Source: a bacterium (GTDB lineage: Bacteria; Actinomycetota; Acidimicrobiia; Spongiisociales; Spongiisociaceae). From it: a stretch of 32,231 nucleotides of DNA. The notes below the pieces were generated by a model. It made no database searches. It was not told the DNA's origin and saw only the letters and a list, made by a program, of their open reading frames with translations. The DNA lies in NCBI GenBank assembly GCA_026710435.1, contig JAPOQZ010000252.1, positions 1 to 32,231 on the forward strand. Direction: 5' to 3'. A program made the position numbers and the translations under genes. Positions 8,014 through 16,000 of the stretch are shown here, in pieces; position 1 is the first letter of the stretch, and every line of letters begins with the position of its first letter.

Positions 8014-9120
8014 TCATTCCTCCCCGTCATCTGCGGTTGTGGCGCCTCGCGTGTGGATCGGCGAGAGCAGGGTCGTGACGATGCTGTCCATGAAACCGGA
8101 CGCTGGTTGGGACACTTGGCGGGGTGCCCGGCGGCTCCATACGGTCTCGGGCCTGCTCTGGAGCATGACCACGTTCCGGCCTTCCGGCAGGTGCCGGTCC
8201 ACGGCCCACTCGATGTCCTGCGGGGCACCGAAGTAACGCTCTACGGCCTTCGCCATACGGGTGATCTCGAGTAGTTCCGGATCGGTGACCGAAGGACTTC
8301 CCTGCCGGTCTTCTCCGACCTCGCGCCACTGAACGCCGCTGCCGTCGGAGGCCATCACCAACTCGGTGTGTTTGGGAGAGATGGTGCGCGAGTGGATCTC
8401 GAGGATCACCTTGTCGACCAGGAAGTTGTCCGGCGTGACCTCCCCCGACACGACCGCCTCGCCGAGTCCCCAGGACGACTCGATGGCGACCTGGGATCGG
8501 TCGCCGGTGGCGGGATCGAGAGTGAATGCCACCCCTGCTGATTTGGGATCGACCATCTGCTGGACGACCACCGACATCGACACCACCTCATGATCGTGAT
8601 CCATCGCGTGACGGTAGGACATGGCTCGGCCGGTGAAGAGGGACGACCAGCATCGCTGGACATGCTCGACCACGGAGGCACCACCCCGCACCCAGAGAAA
8701 GGTGTCCTGCTGGCCGGCGAAGCTGGCATCGGGTAGATCCTCCGCGGTTGCGCTCGAGCGGACGGCCACCGGCACGTCTTCCTGGTTGCAGCGCCTACAC
8801 AGTTCCGCGTATGCGGAGCGTATAGCTTCTTCCACCTCGGCATCCATCGGAAGGGCCTCGATCCGGGTCCGGATGTCCTTCGAGATACCACGGATTCCGG
8901 ATGGATCGTCGAAATCGACCTTAGCGAGGAGTGCCCGAATTGCCTCTATTGCTTCGGGGTGGTTCCTGATCGTCTCGAACCCGTCGGTGGTGACGGCGAA
9001 ACCGGGCGGGACGGGAAGGTCCGCCTTGATCATCTCGCCCAGGCCGGCGTTCTTACCCCCGACTCTCGGCCGGTGCTCGGGCATGTAGTCCTCGAACCAT
9101 ATGACGAATCGGTTGCTCAT
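8014..9120 (-). CDS. PEP-synthase N-terminal ATP-binding subunit (phenylphosphate synthase-like)
   Basis: A 368-aa protein matching the pyruvate phosphate dikinase/PEP synthase ATP-binding domain: GGKNAGLGEMI near the N-terminus, then VRSSATAEDLPDASFAGQQ, then LQSRPETVW closing the domain. The C-terminal 35 residues after this are a loose tail. It would bind ATP and phosphorylate the swivelling histidine of the 594-aa partner encoded 82 bases downstream. ATG 9120 follows GAGAGGG in the leader and starts MSNRFVIWFED, a usual beginning for this domain when encoded alone; the upstream in-frame extension to 9585 overlaps the phosphatase gene and is not protein-like. A third, CBS-domain subunit known from the Thauera enzyme is not seen. 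Confidence 0.85.
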   Translation of the reverse strand: MSNRFVIWFEDYMPEHRPRVGGKNAGLGEMIKADLPVPPGFAVTTDGFETIRNHPEAIEAIRALLAKVDFDDPSGIRGISKDIRTRIEALPMDAEVEEAIRSAYAELCRRCNQEDVPVAVRSSATAEDLPDASFAGQQDTFLWVRGGASVVEHVQRCWSSLFTGRAMSYRHAMDHDHEVVSMSVVVQQMVDPKSAGVAFTLDPATGDRSQVAIESSWGLGEAVVSGEVTPDNFLVDKVILEIHSRTISPKHTELVMASDGSGVQWREVGEDRQGSPSVTDPELLEITRMAKAVERYFGAPQDIEWAVDRHLPEGRNVVMLQSRPETVWSRRAPRQVSQPASGFMDSIVTTLLSPIHTRGATTADDGEE

Positions 9121-9275
9121 GAACGGCCCTCTCTTCCGCGTGGGTGCCGGACGGGGGAGGTTGGCATCAGGAGCGACCGTCGGGCAGGCGTCACACACGG
9201 CAGCAGTCGTTTGTCGGTGACCGGTGGCCCGTGGTAGGTGTTCCGTCCGTGACCGTGCGGATCCGGTGCTCGAAA

Positions 9276-10355
9276 TCAGACATCGTGTATCCCGTATTCC
9301 CCTGGCGGTGGTGTCCATTGCTCGTCGAGGGACCATGTGGGAAGGTCTTCGATCTCGGGAACCAGCACCTCCTGAACCCGGTTCCGGTAGATGACGAGGG
9401 CTTCCCGCCCATCCTCCATCAGCTTCACCCTGACGTGCTCCGTGTTGTAGGGCTCGCCCGGGTCGTACCCGAACGCCCATATGGCAAAGGCGCGGATCGG
9501 CCCCGAGTGGGTGGCTATCACGATGCGTGCCCCCAGATCCGCGGCGGCCAACCTCCTGATCCCTGTCCAGAAGCGCCGCACGCACAGTGCCGGAGGCTCG
9601 AAGTGCAGCATCGGAATGGTCAACCAGTGCTGGATCGGATCGCCGCCGCCGTATTGGGTGCGCCAGAATCGATCGATCTCCACGAGCCAGGAGGGCCGGT
9701 CACCCAGCGCGATCCGCTCGAAGCGCTCGAGTACCGAGTAGTAGAGGCGGAAGGCGGCGGTCACGTCCATGATCCCGTCGGGCGTTGCGACCATGAAGTT
9801 TCGGAACTCGTCGAAGGACTGCGGGGCGGCAACCTTGACATCCTTCTCGAACAGTTCGAGACCGTCGAGCACGGCCCGGTGTATCTGCTCGATGGTCTGG
9901 CCGGCCCGGTTGGTGGCGGCGTGGGCGAGCACGATCCTTTCCCCGGTCCCGACCCGCCTGGCGAGGGTGTGTCCAACGGTGCGTGCCTGCCAGGAGCCGA
10001 GCGGGGTGATGCCCGCCTCCGTCGAGTAGCCCTGGGTCTCGGCGTGCCGGACGAGGTATACGTCGTTCACGACCGGACGGTTTGCCTGTGGCGGGGCTCC
10101 GATCTCTTTGTTCCGGTTGTCCTCGCTGAGCACCATCTGCATCCCGTGGTCCGATCGCTCCCAGAGTGGAGGCAAGGGAGCAGTGATGGCCTCCACCTCG
10201 CGGCGCTGGCGGAAGCGCCGCAGGTAGAGGGGGGTACCGTCGTCTGGTCTCTCTTCCGCTTCGGCAGATCTGGCTGCCCGCTCGAGATAGCGGGCCAGGT
10301 ACAGGGGCGCCTCGTCCCGTTCGGTGCGCGGCAGGTCGGGACGACGGCTGCTCAC
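9276..10355 (-). CDS. Histidine phosphatase family protein with N-terminal extension
   Basis: A 359-aa protein. The catalytic phosphohistidine motif VYLVRHAETQ (usual RHG-E, here RHA-E) begins about residue 98, and the second histidine lies in IATHSGPIRAF. The phosphatase/phosphoglycerate mutase superfamily hydrolyses a broad range of phosphate esters. The first 95 residues are an extension with two copies of a motif, APLYLARYLER and TPLYLRRFRQR. The GTG start overlaps the TGA of the preceding dioxygenase gene (GTGA), so translation is coupled. Beside a phenol-phosphorylating enzyme pair it could release phosphate from an aryl phosphate or act on the phosphoenzyme; this is inference. Confidence 0.8.
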   Translation of the reverse strand: MSSRRPDLPRTERDEAPLYLARYLERAARSAEAEERPDDGTPLYLRRFRQRREVEAITAPLPPLWERSDHGMQMVLSEDNRNKEIGAPPQANRPVVNDVYLVRHAETQGYSTEAGITPLGSWQARTVGHTLARRVGTGERIVLAHAATNRAGQTIEQIHRAVLDGLELFEKDVKVAAPQSFDEFRNFMVATPDGIMDVTAAFRLYYSVLERFERIALGDRPSWLVEIDRFWRTQYGGGDPIQHWLTIPMLHFEPPALCVRRFWTGIRRLAAADLGARIVIATHSGPIRAFAIWAFGYDPGEPYNTEHVRVKLMEDGREALVIYRNRVQEVLVPEIEDLPTWSLDEQWTPPPGEYGIHDV

Positions 10356-11263
10356 GAATGCACCGTCATGAAGCGGTGGTCGACCACCCCTTCGTAGTAG
10401 AAGACCGCCCTCCCCATCTCGGCTTCGGTCCAGGTCACCGGCTCCCGGTCCGGATCGACCCAGTAGCCGCCGGTGTAGACCTCGTTACGGTTGCCGGCCG
10501 GATCGAAGAAGTAGAGCCCGTGACCTCGCGTGGCCCCGTGGCGGGTGGGACCTGCATCGATGGGAATGCCGTGGTAGGAGCAGATATCGGCGGCCTTGCG
10601 GACCTCGTTCCAGTCGTCGAGCCAGAACGCCATGTGGTGGAAGGCCCCGTTGGGTCCGGTGACGAAAGCGATGTCGTGAGCGGTGTGGGTACGTTCCAGG
10701 AAAGTCACCAACTGGTGCCCGTCGTCGGCCAGTATCTGCTCGGTGAGGCGGAAGCCGAGCACGTCGGTGTAGAAGGCAGTGGCGCCGTCCACGTCCTCGC
10801 ACATGAGGAAGATGTGGTCCAGCCGGGGAGGATGGATCCCCACCAGGCCCTGCGGTTCCGGAGGCGGGTTGGTGAGGGGGAGCAGGTTGCCCACCTGGGC
10901 CATTCCCCAGACCAACTCCGTGGTGTGACCGGAGGGCGCTTCGAACTGCACCGTGGTACCCGAGCCGGCACCGAGATCACCGGCCTCGTAGCGCTTGGTC
11001 GGGATCCCGGCCGCTTCGACGTTCGCGGCTAGCTCTTCGAGGTCAGACCGACGCTCTACCTTGAAGCCGAACCTCTCCAAGCCGTAGGTAGGGGCGTACT
11101 CGAGGATCACACTGTGATGCTGGTGCTCGTCCCAGCACTTCATATAGACCCGCTCCGCCTCTCTGGCCGTCTCGATCAGTCCCACCACCTCCGAGTAATA
11201 GGCGGTAGCCAACTCGATGTCGGGAACCCGGACCACCACATGCGAGAGGCGCAGGATGCCCAT
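10352..11263 (-). CDS. Catechol 2,3-dioxygenase (extradiol), second paralog
   Basis: A 303-aa two-domain type I extradiol dioxygenase of the vicinal oxygen chelate fold, close in length to XylE (307 aa). Iron ligands are recognisable: His in PRLDHIFLM, His in GAFHHMAFW and Glu in GNRNEVYTGGY. The C-terminal block from DAGPTRHGATRGHGLYFFDP to the end follows XylE almost motif by motif. It would open a catechol ring next to the two hydroxyls, giving a 2-hydroxymuconic semialdehyde. It follows the first dioxygenase gene by 55 bases and overlaps the phosphatase gene by 4 bases. ATG 11263 starts MGILRLSHV, the same start as its neighbour; longer in-frame starts run into the other gene. Confidence 0.9.
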   Translation of the reverse strand: MGILRLSHVVVRVPDIELATAYYSEVVGLIETAREAERVYMKCWDEHQHHSVILEYAPTYGLERFGFKVERRSDLEELAANVEAAGIPTKRYEAGDLGAGSGTTVQFEAPSGHTTELVWGMAQVGNLLPLTNPPPEPQGLVGIHPPRLDHIFLMCEDVDGATAFYTDVLGFRLTEQILADDGHQLVTFLERTHTAHDIAFVTGPNGAFHHMAFWLDDWNEVRKAADICSYHGIPIDAGPTRHGATRGHGLYFFDPAGNRNEVYTGGYWVDPDREPVTWTEAEMGRAVFYYEGVVDHRFMTVHS

Positions 11264-11318
11264 CAGAGGTCTTTCCGTTGAATGGCTCTGCGGCATGCCC
11301 CAGCGGCGGTGTCGAGGG

Positions 11319-12227
11319 TCACGTATGAACTCGCATGAAGCGCTCGTTGAGTTCGCCTTCGTAGTAGAAGATCGCCTTGCCGATGTTGTCCTCGGTCCAG
11401 GTGATGGTGGGAAAGTCCGGGTCAGGCCGGTAACCGCCGGTGAACACCTCGTTGCGCGTTCCCATCGGGTCGAAGAAGTAGATGGTGCTGCCCCTGGTGA
11501 TACCGTGGCGGGTGGGACCCACGTCGATCTGGATGGAGTGGTAGGCGAGGATGTCCGCGGAACGGCGGACATGATCCCAGTCGTCGAGCCAGAAGGCGAA
11601 GTGGTGCAGGCCCCCGTTGGGACCCGAGACCACCGCCAGGTCGTGGGGGGAGTGGCTCCGCTCCAGCCAGGTCCCGATCTGGCGACCCTCCCCGTCCAGG
11701 AGCTGTTCGGTGATGCGGAACCCGAGGATCTCGGAGTAGAACCTGGTGGCTTCCCCTACCTCCTCGGCGGTGACCAGAAGGTGGTCCATCCTGGGCGGTG
11801 CGATTCCGGGTAGATCGAGCGGGACCGGAGGCGGGTTGACCTTGGGGAGCAGTCCGCCCACCCGTTCCACCTCCCGCACCAGTTCCATCGTGTGACCCGA
11901 CGGTGTGGCGAAACGGATGGATTCGCCCTGTCCGATCTCCTCCCCCCTAGAGATACGCTCGACCCTGAAGCCGAACGCCTCGACGCGGTCTTCGAGGTCG
12001 GCCAAGTCGTCGTCGGCCTCGACCTTGAAGGAGAAACGGTCGATACCCACGCGGGGGTCGTAGCGAACCGCCAGCGAGTGGTGATCCTCCTCGTCCCAGC
12101 ACTTGAAGAAGGCACGGTCCGAGGTCCGCTCCACCTCGAGCATCCCCATCACGTCGGTGTAGTAGGCCGACGCGAGGTCGAGGTCAGGAACCGTGATATC
12201 CACATGGCTCAACCGGAGAATGCCCAT
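11319..12227 (-). CDS. xylE: Catechol 2,3-dioxygenase, XylE type, first paralog
   Basis: A 302-aa extradiol dioxygenase, first gene of the minus-strand aromatic operon. Expected Fe(II) ligands are H149 (MDHLLV), the histidine pair at 208-209 (GLHHFAF) and E260 (TRNEVF). The run IDVGPTRHGITRGSTIYFFDP and the ending GKAIFYYEGELNERFMRV resemble the C-terminus of XylE of the TOL plasmid. It cleaves catechols to 2-hydroxymuconic semialdehydes, which feed the dehydrogenase branch encoded at 16522-22556. It differs clearly from the following paralog in the N-terminal substrate-side domain, so the two may prefer different catechols. The 16-base operator-like palindrome is 65 bases upstream of ATG 12227. 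Confidence 0.9.
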   Translation of the reverse strand: MGILRLSHVDITVPDLDLASAYYTDVMGMLEVERTSDRAFFKCWDEEDHHSLAVRYDPRVGIDRFSFKVEADDDLADLEDRVEAFGFRVERISRGEEIGQGESIRFATPSGHTMELVREVERVGGLLPKVNPPPVPLDLPGIAPPRMDHLLVTAEEVGEATRFYSEILGFRITEQLLDGEGRQIGTWLERSHSPHDLAVVSGPNGGLHHFAFWLDDWDHVRRSADILAYHSIQIDVGPTRHGITRGSTIYFFDPMGTRNEVFTGGYRPDPDFPTITWTEDNIGKAIFYYEGELNERFMRVHT

Positions 12228-12560
12228 CAGGACCCGATCCGTCGCTGTTGACACGTAACTTACGATCCCCGCTCTGGCTCCGGAAGCAGTGTTCCGCATA
12301 GAAGAACACAAGCCCTCCGTTATGGCGCGCCTCCGAGCCCGGCGCCGCTGTGTCGGCAAGTGCTACGACGCTTGCTCGGCAGGCACCGCCCTTCCAGGAA
12401 CCTGTAACACTGTCAACCAACACCGGTCCGGAGGCGGGTAACGCACCGTCTTGTGTAGTTCGTGGGATTTTCGGTTCACGATCCCATACCGCTGGCCGGT
12501 ACAGCCGTCCACGGAGAAACCGGTTCGGGATCGCGTCACAGGCATCAGTCACAATAGGGG
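12228..12560. other. Divergent intergenic region with candidate operator
   Basis: 333 bases between the upper-pathway operon (-) and the small unknown gene (+). It holds the operator-like palindrome at 12292-12307. I see no other gene or clear terminator. The promoter of the minus-strand operon should lie here, probably around the palindrome, but I cannot place its -10/-35 boxes with confidence. Confidence 0.5.
12292..12307. promoter_or_regulatory. Candidate IclR operator, copy 1
   Basis: TTCCGCATAGAAGAAC, identical in three places of this window. With the preceding G it forms an imperfect palindrome, GTTCCGC-ATA-GAAGAAC (5 of 7 positions symmetrical). It is 65 bases upstream of the first catechol dioxygenase gene. 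IclR-family regulators bind short palindromes of this size, and one is encoded at 14787. Confidence 0.6.
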
Positions 12561-12992
12561 GTGGTTCGGTCAGACCTGTTTGAGGTCCCAGCGACAGGAA
12601 CCGGCGATATTGACTGGGCGTGGGGGGTAGCTGTGTTGGTCTCGCAGGAGCCAGACATCATGGTGTTGATCGATCAGGCTCCCTGGCGGGAGGCTGTCGC
12701 GTACCGGGATTCGTGGCCTCACGAGTATGTGGTGGTTAAGAAGGACGGACAGGAGAACCTCCTGTCTACTATTTGTGTTCGGACTGCCGCTGGCGAACAC
12801 GTCGAGTGTCAGTTCTTTAGCCAGACGCGGAAGTATCTGTTCTTGGGCGACTACAAGTGCTGGACGATGACGGACTGTGCGGAGTTGGGCCTGGACACCG
12901 GCGACTATGTGCTCAACCGTGCTCTGCTTTACAAGGAACGACATGACTTCGTTATCAGGCCAGGGGGCACCGGCATGATGGGAGGAAGATGA
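12561..12992 (+). CDS. Small unknown protein coupled to DUF4268 gene
   Basis: A 143-aa soluble protein that I do not recognise. Its core reads WREAVAYRDSWPHEYVVVKK, then GEHVECQFFSQTRKYLFLGDYKCWTMTD, a pattern of alternating strands with aromatic residues. It begins with GTG 12561; ATG 12660 is an alternative in-frame start. Its stop overlaps the ATG of the next gene (ATGA), so the two are translated together. The pair sits between the upper-pathway operator and the regulator operon and has no obvious aromatic role. A partner, immunity or DNA-recognition protein for the nuclease-like neighbour is plausible but unproven. Confidence 0.7.
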   Translation: MVRSDLFEVPATGTGDIDWAWGVAVLVSQEPDIMVLIDQAPWREAVAYRDSWPHEYVVVKKDGQENLLSTICVRTAAGEHVECQFFSQTRKYLFLGDYKCWTMTDCAELGLDTGDYVLNRALLYKERHDFVIRPGGTGMMGGR

Positions 12993-13981
12993 CCGAGATA
13001 AAAGACGTGGACCAAGGAACGCAGCGGGTGCCTGTACGGTCTCTGTGGCCGCATGAGGCATATGACTTCACACGATGGCTGGCTGAGAACCTGGACCTGC
13101 TGGGTGGTGAAATCGGGTTGAGCTTGGAGTGGGTCAACACCGAGGAGCCCGTCGGCCCGTTCTTCTTGGACATACTGGCGAAAGAAGCCGCCACGGGTAG
13201 GTCGGTAGCGATTGAGAACCAACTCAAGTGGACCAACACCCACCATCTGGGCCAGTTACTCACATACGCCACGGGATGCGAAGCACGCGTAGCGATCTGG
13301 GTCGCTACCGAGTTCCAGCACGAGCATGCCGAAGCCCTATATCGGCTGAACGAGTGGACCGTCTCCGGGATTGACTTCTACGGTGTCAGGGTCGAAACTG
13401 TTCGCCGCACCGCAGACTCCCAACCTGAACCCAGGTTCCGCAAGGTCGTATGGCCCGGGGGTTGGAACAAGGACATCACACTGCGATCCGACCCGCCGCG
13501 GGGTATGGAACACAAGGCGTTCTTCCGGCCACTGATCGCTGAACTGGAGAAAAGGAGATTCTCCGATCAGCCCCCCTTCAAACGTTGGGGTCACCAGAGC
13601 CGCTTCTTTCGCTCCCCAGTCAACCAAGGCATCTCGTACATAGCGGCCCTTGATCGGACCGCAAGGGTTGGCCTCCATATCGAGACCGGAGACAAAGACC
13701 TAACCAAGTTCGTGTTCGACGCTCTGGTCAACGACCAGCAACATCTGGAAGCGAGGACTGTCGCCGATCCAGCGCCGAGATGGGATTGGCGTAGGCACGA
13801 CAGGTGGAACTACTCCAGCATCCTCCTATTCAGGGACGGGAAGATAGACGACTCCCCGGGCAAGCTGGAGGAGTCCAGGCAGTGGATGCTCCAACTCCTG
13901 CACCAACTCCGTTGCGCCTTTGACCCACCCATCGAGAAGATCCTCTGCCAACACCAATCACAACCAACGAACGACGGCTGA
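12989..13981 (+). CDS. DUF4268 domain protein, PD-(D/E)XK-like
   Basis: A 330-aa protein. Residues 58-125 contain FFLDILAKEA, then SVAIENQLKWTNTHHLGQLLTY and ARVAIWVATEF, with acidic residues D61 and E76-x-Q78 in the order of a PD-(D/E)XK nuclease core, as seen in DUF4268 and related endonuclease-like proteins. The C-terminal half (from RGMEHKAFFRPLIAEL) is typical of the DUF4268 part itself. Such proteins are often found in defence or mobile regions and their activity is little studied. ATG 12989 overlaps the upstream stop. Sits in the + strand between units of the aromatic locus, probably as an insertion. Confidence 0.8.
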   Translation: MTEIKDVDQGTQRVPVRSLWPHEAYDFTRWLAENLDLLGGEIGLSLEWVNTEEPVGPFFLDILAKEAATGRSVAIENQLKWTNTHHLGQLLTYATGCEARVAIWVATEFQHEHAEALYRLNEWTVSGIDFYGVRVETVRRTADSQPEPRFRKVVWPGGWNKDITLRSDPPRGMEHKAFFRPLIAELEKRRFSDQPPFKRWGHQSRFFRSPVNQGISYIAALDRTARVGLHIETGDKDLTKFVFDALVNDQQHLEARTVADPAPRWDWRRHDRWNYSSILLFRDGKIDDSPGKLEESRQWMLQLLHQLRCAFDPPIEKILCQHQSQPTNDG

Positions 13982-14088
13982 TGTTCCAAGCTGGCTGGGG
14001 CGAACCGGCAACCGCTGCCAACCGGACACGAACCACGACGTCGGTCAATCGGTCCCATACTCGGACCACCGACAACCGACCAACGGTA

Positions 14089-14104
14089 TTCCGCATAGAA
14101 GAAC
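14089..14104. promoter_or_regulatory. Candidate IclR operator, copy 2
   Basis: The same TTCCGCATAGAAGAAC as at 12292 and 16436, here ending 11 bases before the ATG of the gene that precedes iclR. At this distance a bound protein would cover the promoter or the start of transcription, which fits autoregulation. Confidence 0.6.
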
Positions 14105-14115
14105 GCGGCGCTAGC

Positions 14116-14790
14116 ATGACTTCCGTGTCCAGACCACGGCCGGAAGATATCCGGGCTGCCATGGCCGACTACGTCAGCAACGTCCACGGCGCCTACGCGA
14201 GGGTTGCCCTCACGTACCCACCCGCGGTGCAGGGAGGTCTCCCGCTGCTGGCCGCTCCGTTCACGGTCGTGGCGGCGGGAGCGCGCAACCTCCATGTGAT
14301 CGCCACCGGAGACCGCCTAGCCGCTCCCCGAGGGCCGGAGGTCTCGGCCGACTACGAGCAGGACGGGATGGCGTGGACCCTCCGCTTCCTGGATCCGGTG
14401 GTGCTCCCTGCGCTCGGAACAGCCGAGACCGGCGAGCGACCCGACCCCGGCTCGGTCAGGAGGGTCGTCGGGATCGGGGGTCATCACTACCACCTGGTGG
14501 TCCGGCCCGGTTCGGACCTCACCGCCCACCATGCCACCCATGCCGGCACCGGCCTTGCCAACGCCCACCTGTCCGCAGCGCGCGACTACGAGTCCATCCT
14601 CGCCCGTTCGTCCGATCCTGGCCTGGTCGACGAACTCGCCGCAGCCGACACGGCCGGTCTGACCCGTGCACATGGGTTGCTCGCCTGCGCTCTGGCGCCG
14701 TGGAGCGAGGGCGTGAAGAGTGCAGCAGCCTCCGGAAACCGCAGGGAGGTGAGGAGGGCACTGCTCGCCGCCCTCCGGCGAGACGGGTGA
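14116..14790 (+). CDS. Unknown protein encoded with the IclR regulator
   Basis: A 224-aa soluble protein that I do not recognise. It has an N-terminal helix (IRAAMADYVSNVHGAYARVA), a beta-rich middle ending VGIGGHHYHLVVRPGSDLTAHHATHAG with several histidines, and an Ala/Leu-rich helical C-terminus. No signal peptide or membrane segment is seen. ATG 14116 follows the operator-like site by 11 bases; an upstream in-frame extension to 13981 covers that site and is unlikely. Its TGA overlaps the GTG of iclR (GTGA), so it is probably co-regulated. The His cluster could bind a metal or aromatic ligand; role unknown. Confidence 0.75.
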   Translation: MTSVSRPRPEDIRAAMADYVSNVHGAYARVALTYPPAVQGGLPLLAAPFTVVAAGARNLHVIATGDRLAAPRGPEVSADYEQDGMAWTLRFLDPVVLPALGTAETGERPDPGSVRRVVGIGGHHYHLVVRPGSDLTAHHATHAGTGLANAHLSAARDYESILARSSDPGLVDELAAADTAGLTRAHGLLACALAPWSEGVKSAAASGNRREVRRALLAALRRDG

Positions 14791-15548
14791 GCGGACCCAC
14801 CCTGTCGTCGGTGCGCAACGCGGCCCGGGTGCTCAAGGAGTTCTCGTCGGAACGACCAGAGCTGGGGGTCTCGGAGTTGTCCCGCCGACTCAGCCTTGGC
14901 AAGTCCACCGTGCATCGCCTGCTCACCACCCTGACCGAGGAACACCTGCTCGTGAAGAATCCCGACACCGGTCGCTACCGGCTCGGGCTGGCCATGTACG
15001 ACTTGGGCAACACCGCGGTAACGGGCCTCAACCTGCACGCCGCCCTGGCACCTCCCATGAACTGGCTGCAGGACGTGAGCGGCGGCACTGTGCACGCCGG
15101 CGTGCTCGACCTCCGCGAGGTGATCTACATCGAGCGCCTCGACTCGCCCCACATGCTCCGCCTCTTCATAAAGGTGGGGCGCCGCCAGCCGGCACATTCG
15201 ACCAGCACCGGAAAGTGCCTGCTCGCCCACCTCAACAGTGCCACGCTGGACCGGATCCTCGACGGATGGAAGATGGAGCGGAAGACCGCACACACCATCG
15301 TCGACCCCACGACGTTCCGCCGGCAACTCGTGGAGATCCGCCGCCAGGGTTACGCCTGCAATCTCGAGGAGACGGAGTTGGGAGTCATCTCGTTGTCGGC
15401 CCCGATCCGCGATCGAAGCCGTACGGTGGTAGCGGCTGTCTCCGTGGCAGGCGCCAAGTCGCGCTTCGGGTCCGAGTTGCTCGGCCTCTCCCAATCCGTC
15501 CGGGAAGCCGCGGCCGTGGCATCGCACCAACTGGGTTACCGGCGATGA
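14787..15548 (+). CDS. IclR-family transcriptional regulator
   Basis: A 253-aa regulator. Residues 1-65 form the winged helix-turn-helix (NAARVLKEFSS, then GVSELSRRLSLGKSTVHRLL, then RYRLG). The remainder is the GAF-like effector domain with the typical HSTSTGKCLLAHL and RRQGYACNLEETELGVISLSAPI. IclR proteins often control aromatic degradation and bind pathway intermediates. It lies between the upper and lower pathway operons, and three copies of one palindrome mark those units. GTG 14787 overlaps the preceding stop; longer in-frame starts lie inside the upstream gene. A strong terminator follows at 15673. Confidence 0.9.
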   Translation: MSGPTLSSVRNAARVLKEFSSERPELGVSELSRRLSLGKSTVHRLLTTLTEEHLLVKNPDTGRYRLGLAMYDLGNTAVTGLNLHAALAPPMNWLQDVSGGTVHAGVLDLREVIYIERLDSPHMLRLFIKVGRRQPAHSTSTGKCLLAHLNSATLDRILDGWKMERKTAHTIVDPTTFRRQLVEIRRQGYACNLEETELGVISLSAPIRDRSRTVVAAVSVAGAKSRFGSELLGLSQSVREAAAVASHQLGYRR

Positions 15549-15672
15549 CCCGTAGTCCGTGATGGTGTAGGCACGTAAGAACGTTGATTTCAAGTGTATT
15601 ACGTCTTGACATGATGCACAGAGTCCCGGTACGCCGTTCCGGTACTTCCCCTATCGCTTCGCCGGTAGGGCC

Positions 15673-15697
15673 GAGACCGCCTCTTCGGGGCGGTCTC
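15673..15697 (+). terminator. Rho-independent terminator after iclR
   Basis: GAGACCGCC pairs perfectly with GGCGGTCTC; the stem can extend by a T-G and a C-G pair to a 3-base loop. It is followed by a T-rich tail (TGTCTTTTC). It lies 125 bases after the iclR stop. Confidence 0.85.
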
Positions 15698-15764
15698 TGT
15701 CTTTTCTCGGAATGTTCCGTTTCTTCACGAGAACGGTTCTCAGAGATAACTCCGTTCCAGGCCC

Positions 15765-15792
15765 TTGCTAGCTAGATCAGATAGACTATAAT
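15765..15792 (+). promoter_or_regulatory. Sigma-A-like promoter of the PIN module
   Basis: TTGCTA (15765-15770), 16-base spacer, TATAAT (15787-15792). Transcription would begin around 15799, at ATG 15800, so the first gene is probably leaderless. Confidence 0.65.
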
Positions 15793-15799
15793 GATGGTT

Positions 15800-16000
15800 A
15801 TGAACTGGTTGAGTGAGTACCACCGAGGACAGGTTCTAGGCAAGCCTGAAGAAGGTCGGAGGGATGGGACCGTCGGAGAACACCCACGGGATCCTGGGCT
15901 CGCCGAGCAAGTACCCGATATCCGATCCCTTCGAGGGTCTCTAGCCGATCACGACCTGCTTGACGACCTGCGGCGCGATCACCTGGCTGAACCGAGGTGA
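15800..16000 (+). CDS. Putative antitoxin upstream of PIN toxin
   Basis: A 66-aa reading frame from ATG 15800 (ATG 15791 and 15794 are in frame but overlap the -10 box). Its TGA overlaps the GTG of the PIN gene (GTGA), the usual layout of VapBC pairs. The C-terminal end DHDLLDDLRRDHLAE is acidic/basic and resembles toxin-binding tails of VapB proteins (DLL-x-ELR). The middle, EGRRDGTVGEHPRDPG, is not typical of a DNA-binding domain, and neither a ribbon-helix-helix nor an AbrB pattern is clear. The gene may be degraded by a shift, or belong to a family I do not know. Confidence 0.5.
   Translation: MNWLSEYHRGQVLGKPEEGRRDGTVGEHPRDPGLAEQVPDIRSLRGSLADHDLLDDLRRDHLAEPR

Noticed and set aside
9144-10397. 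Long + strand frame opposite the histidine phosphatase
   Set aside because: Antisense shadow; the minus strand has the catalytic RHAE and HSG motifs.
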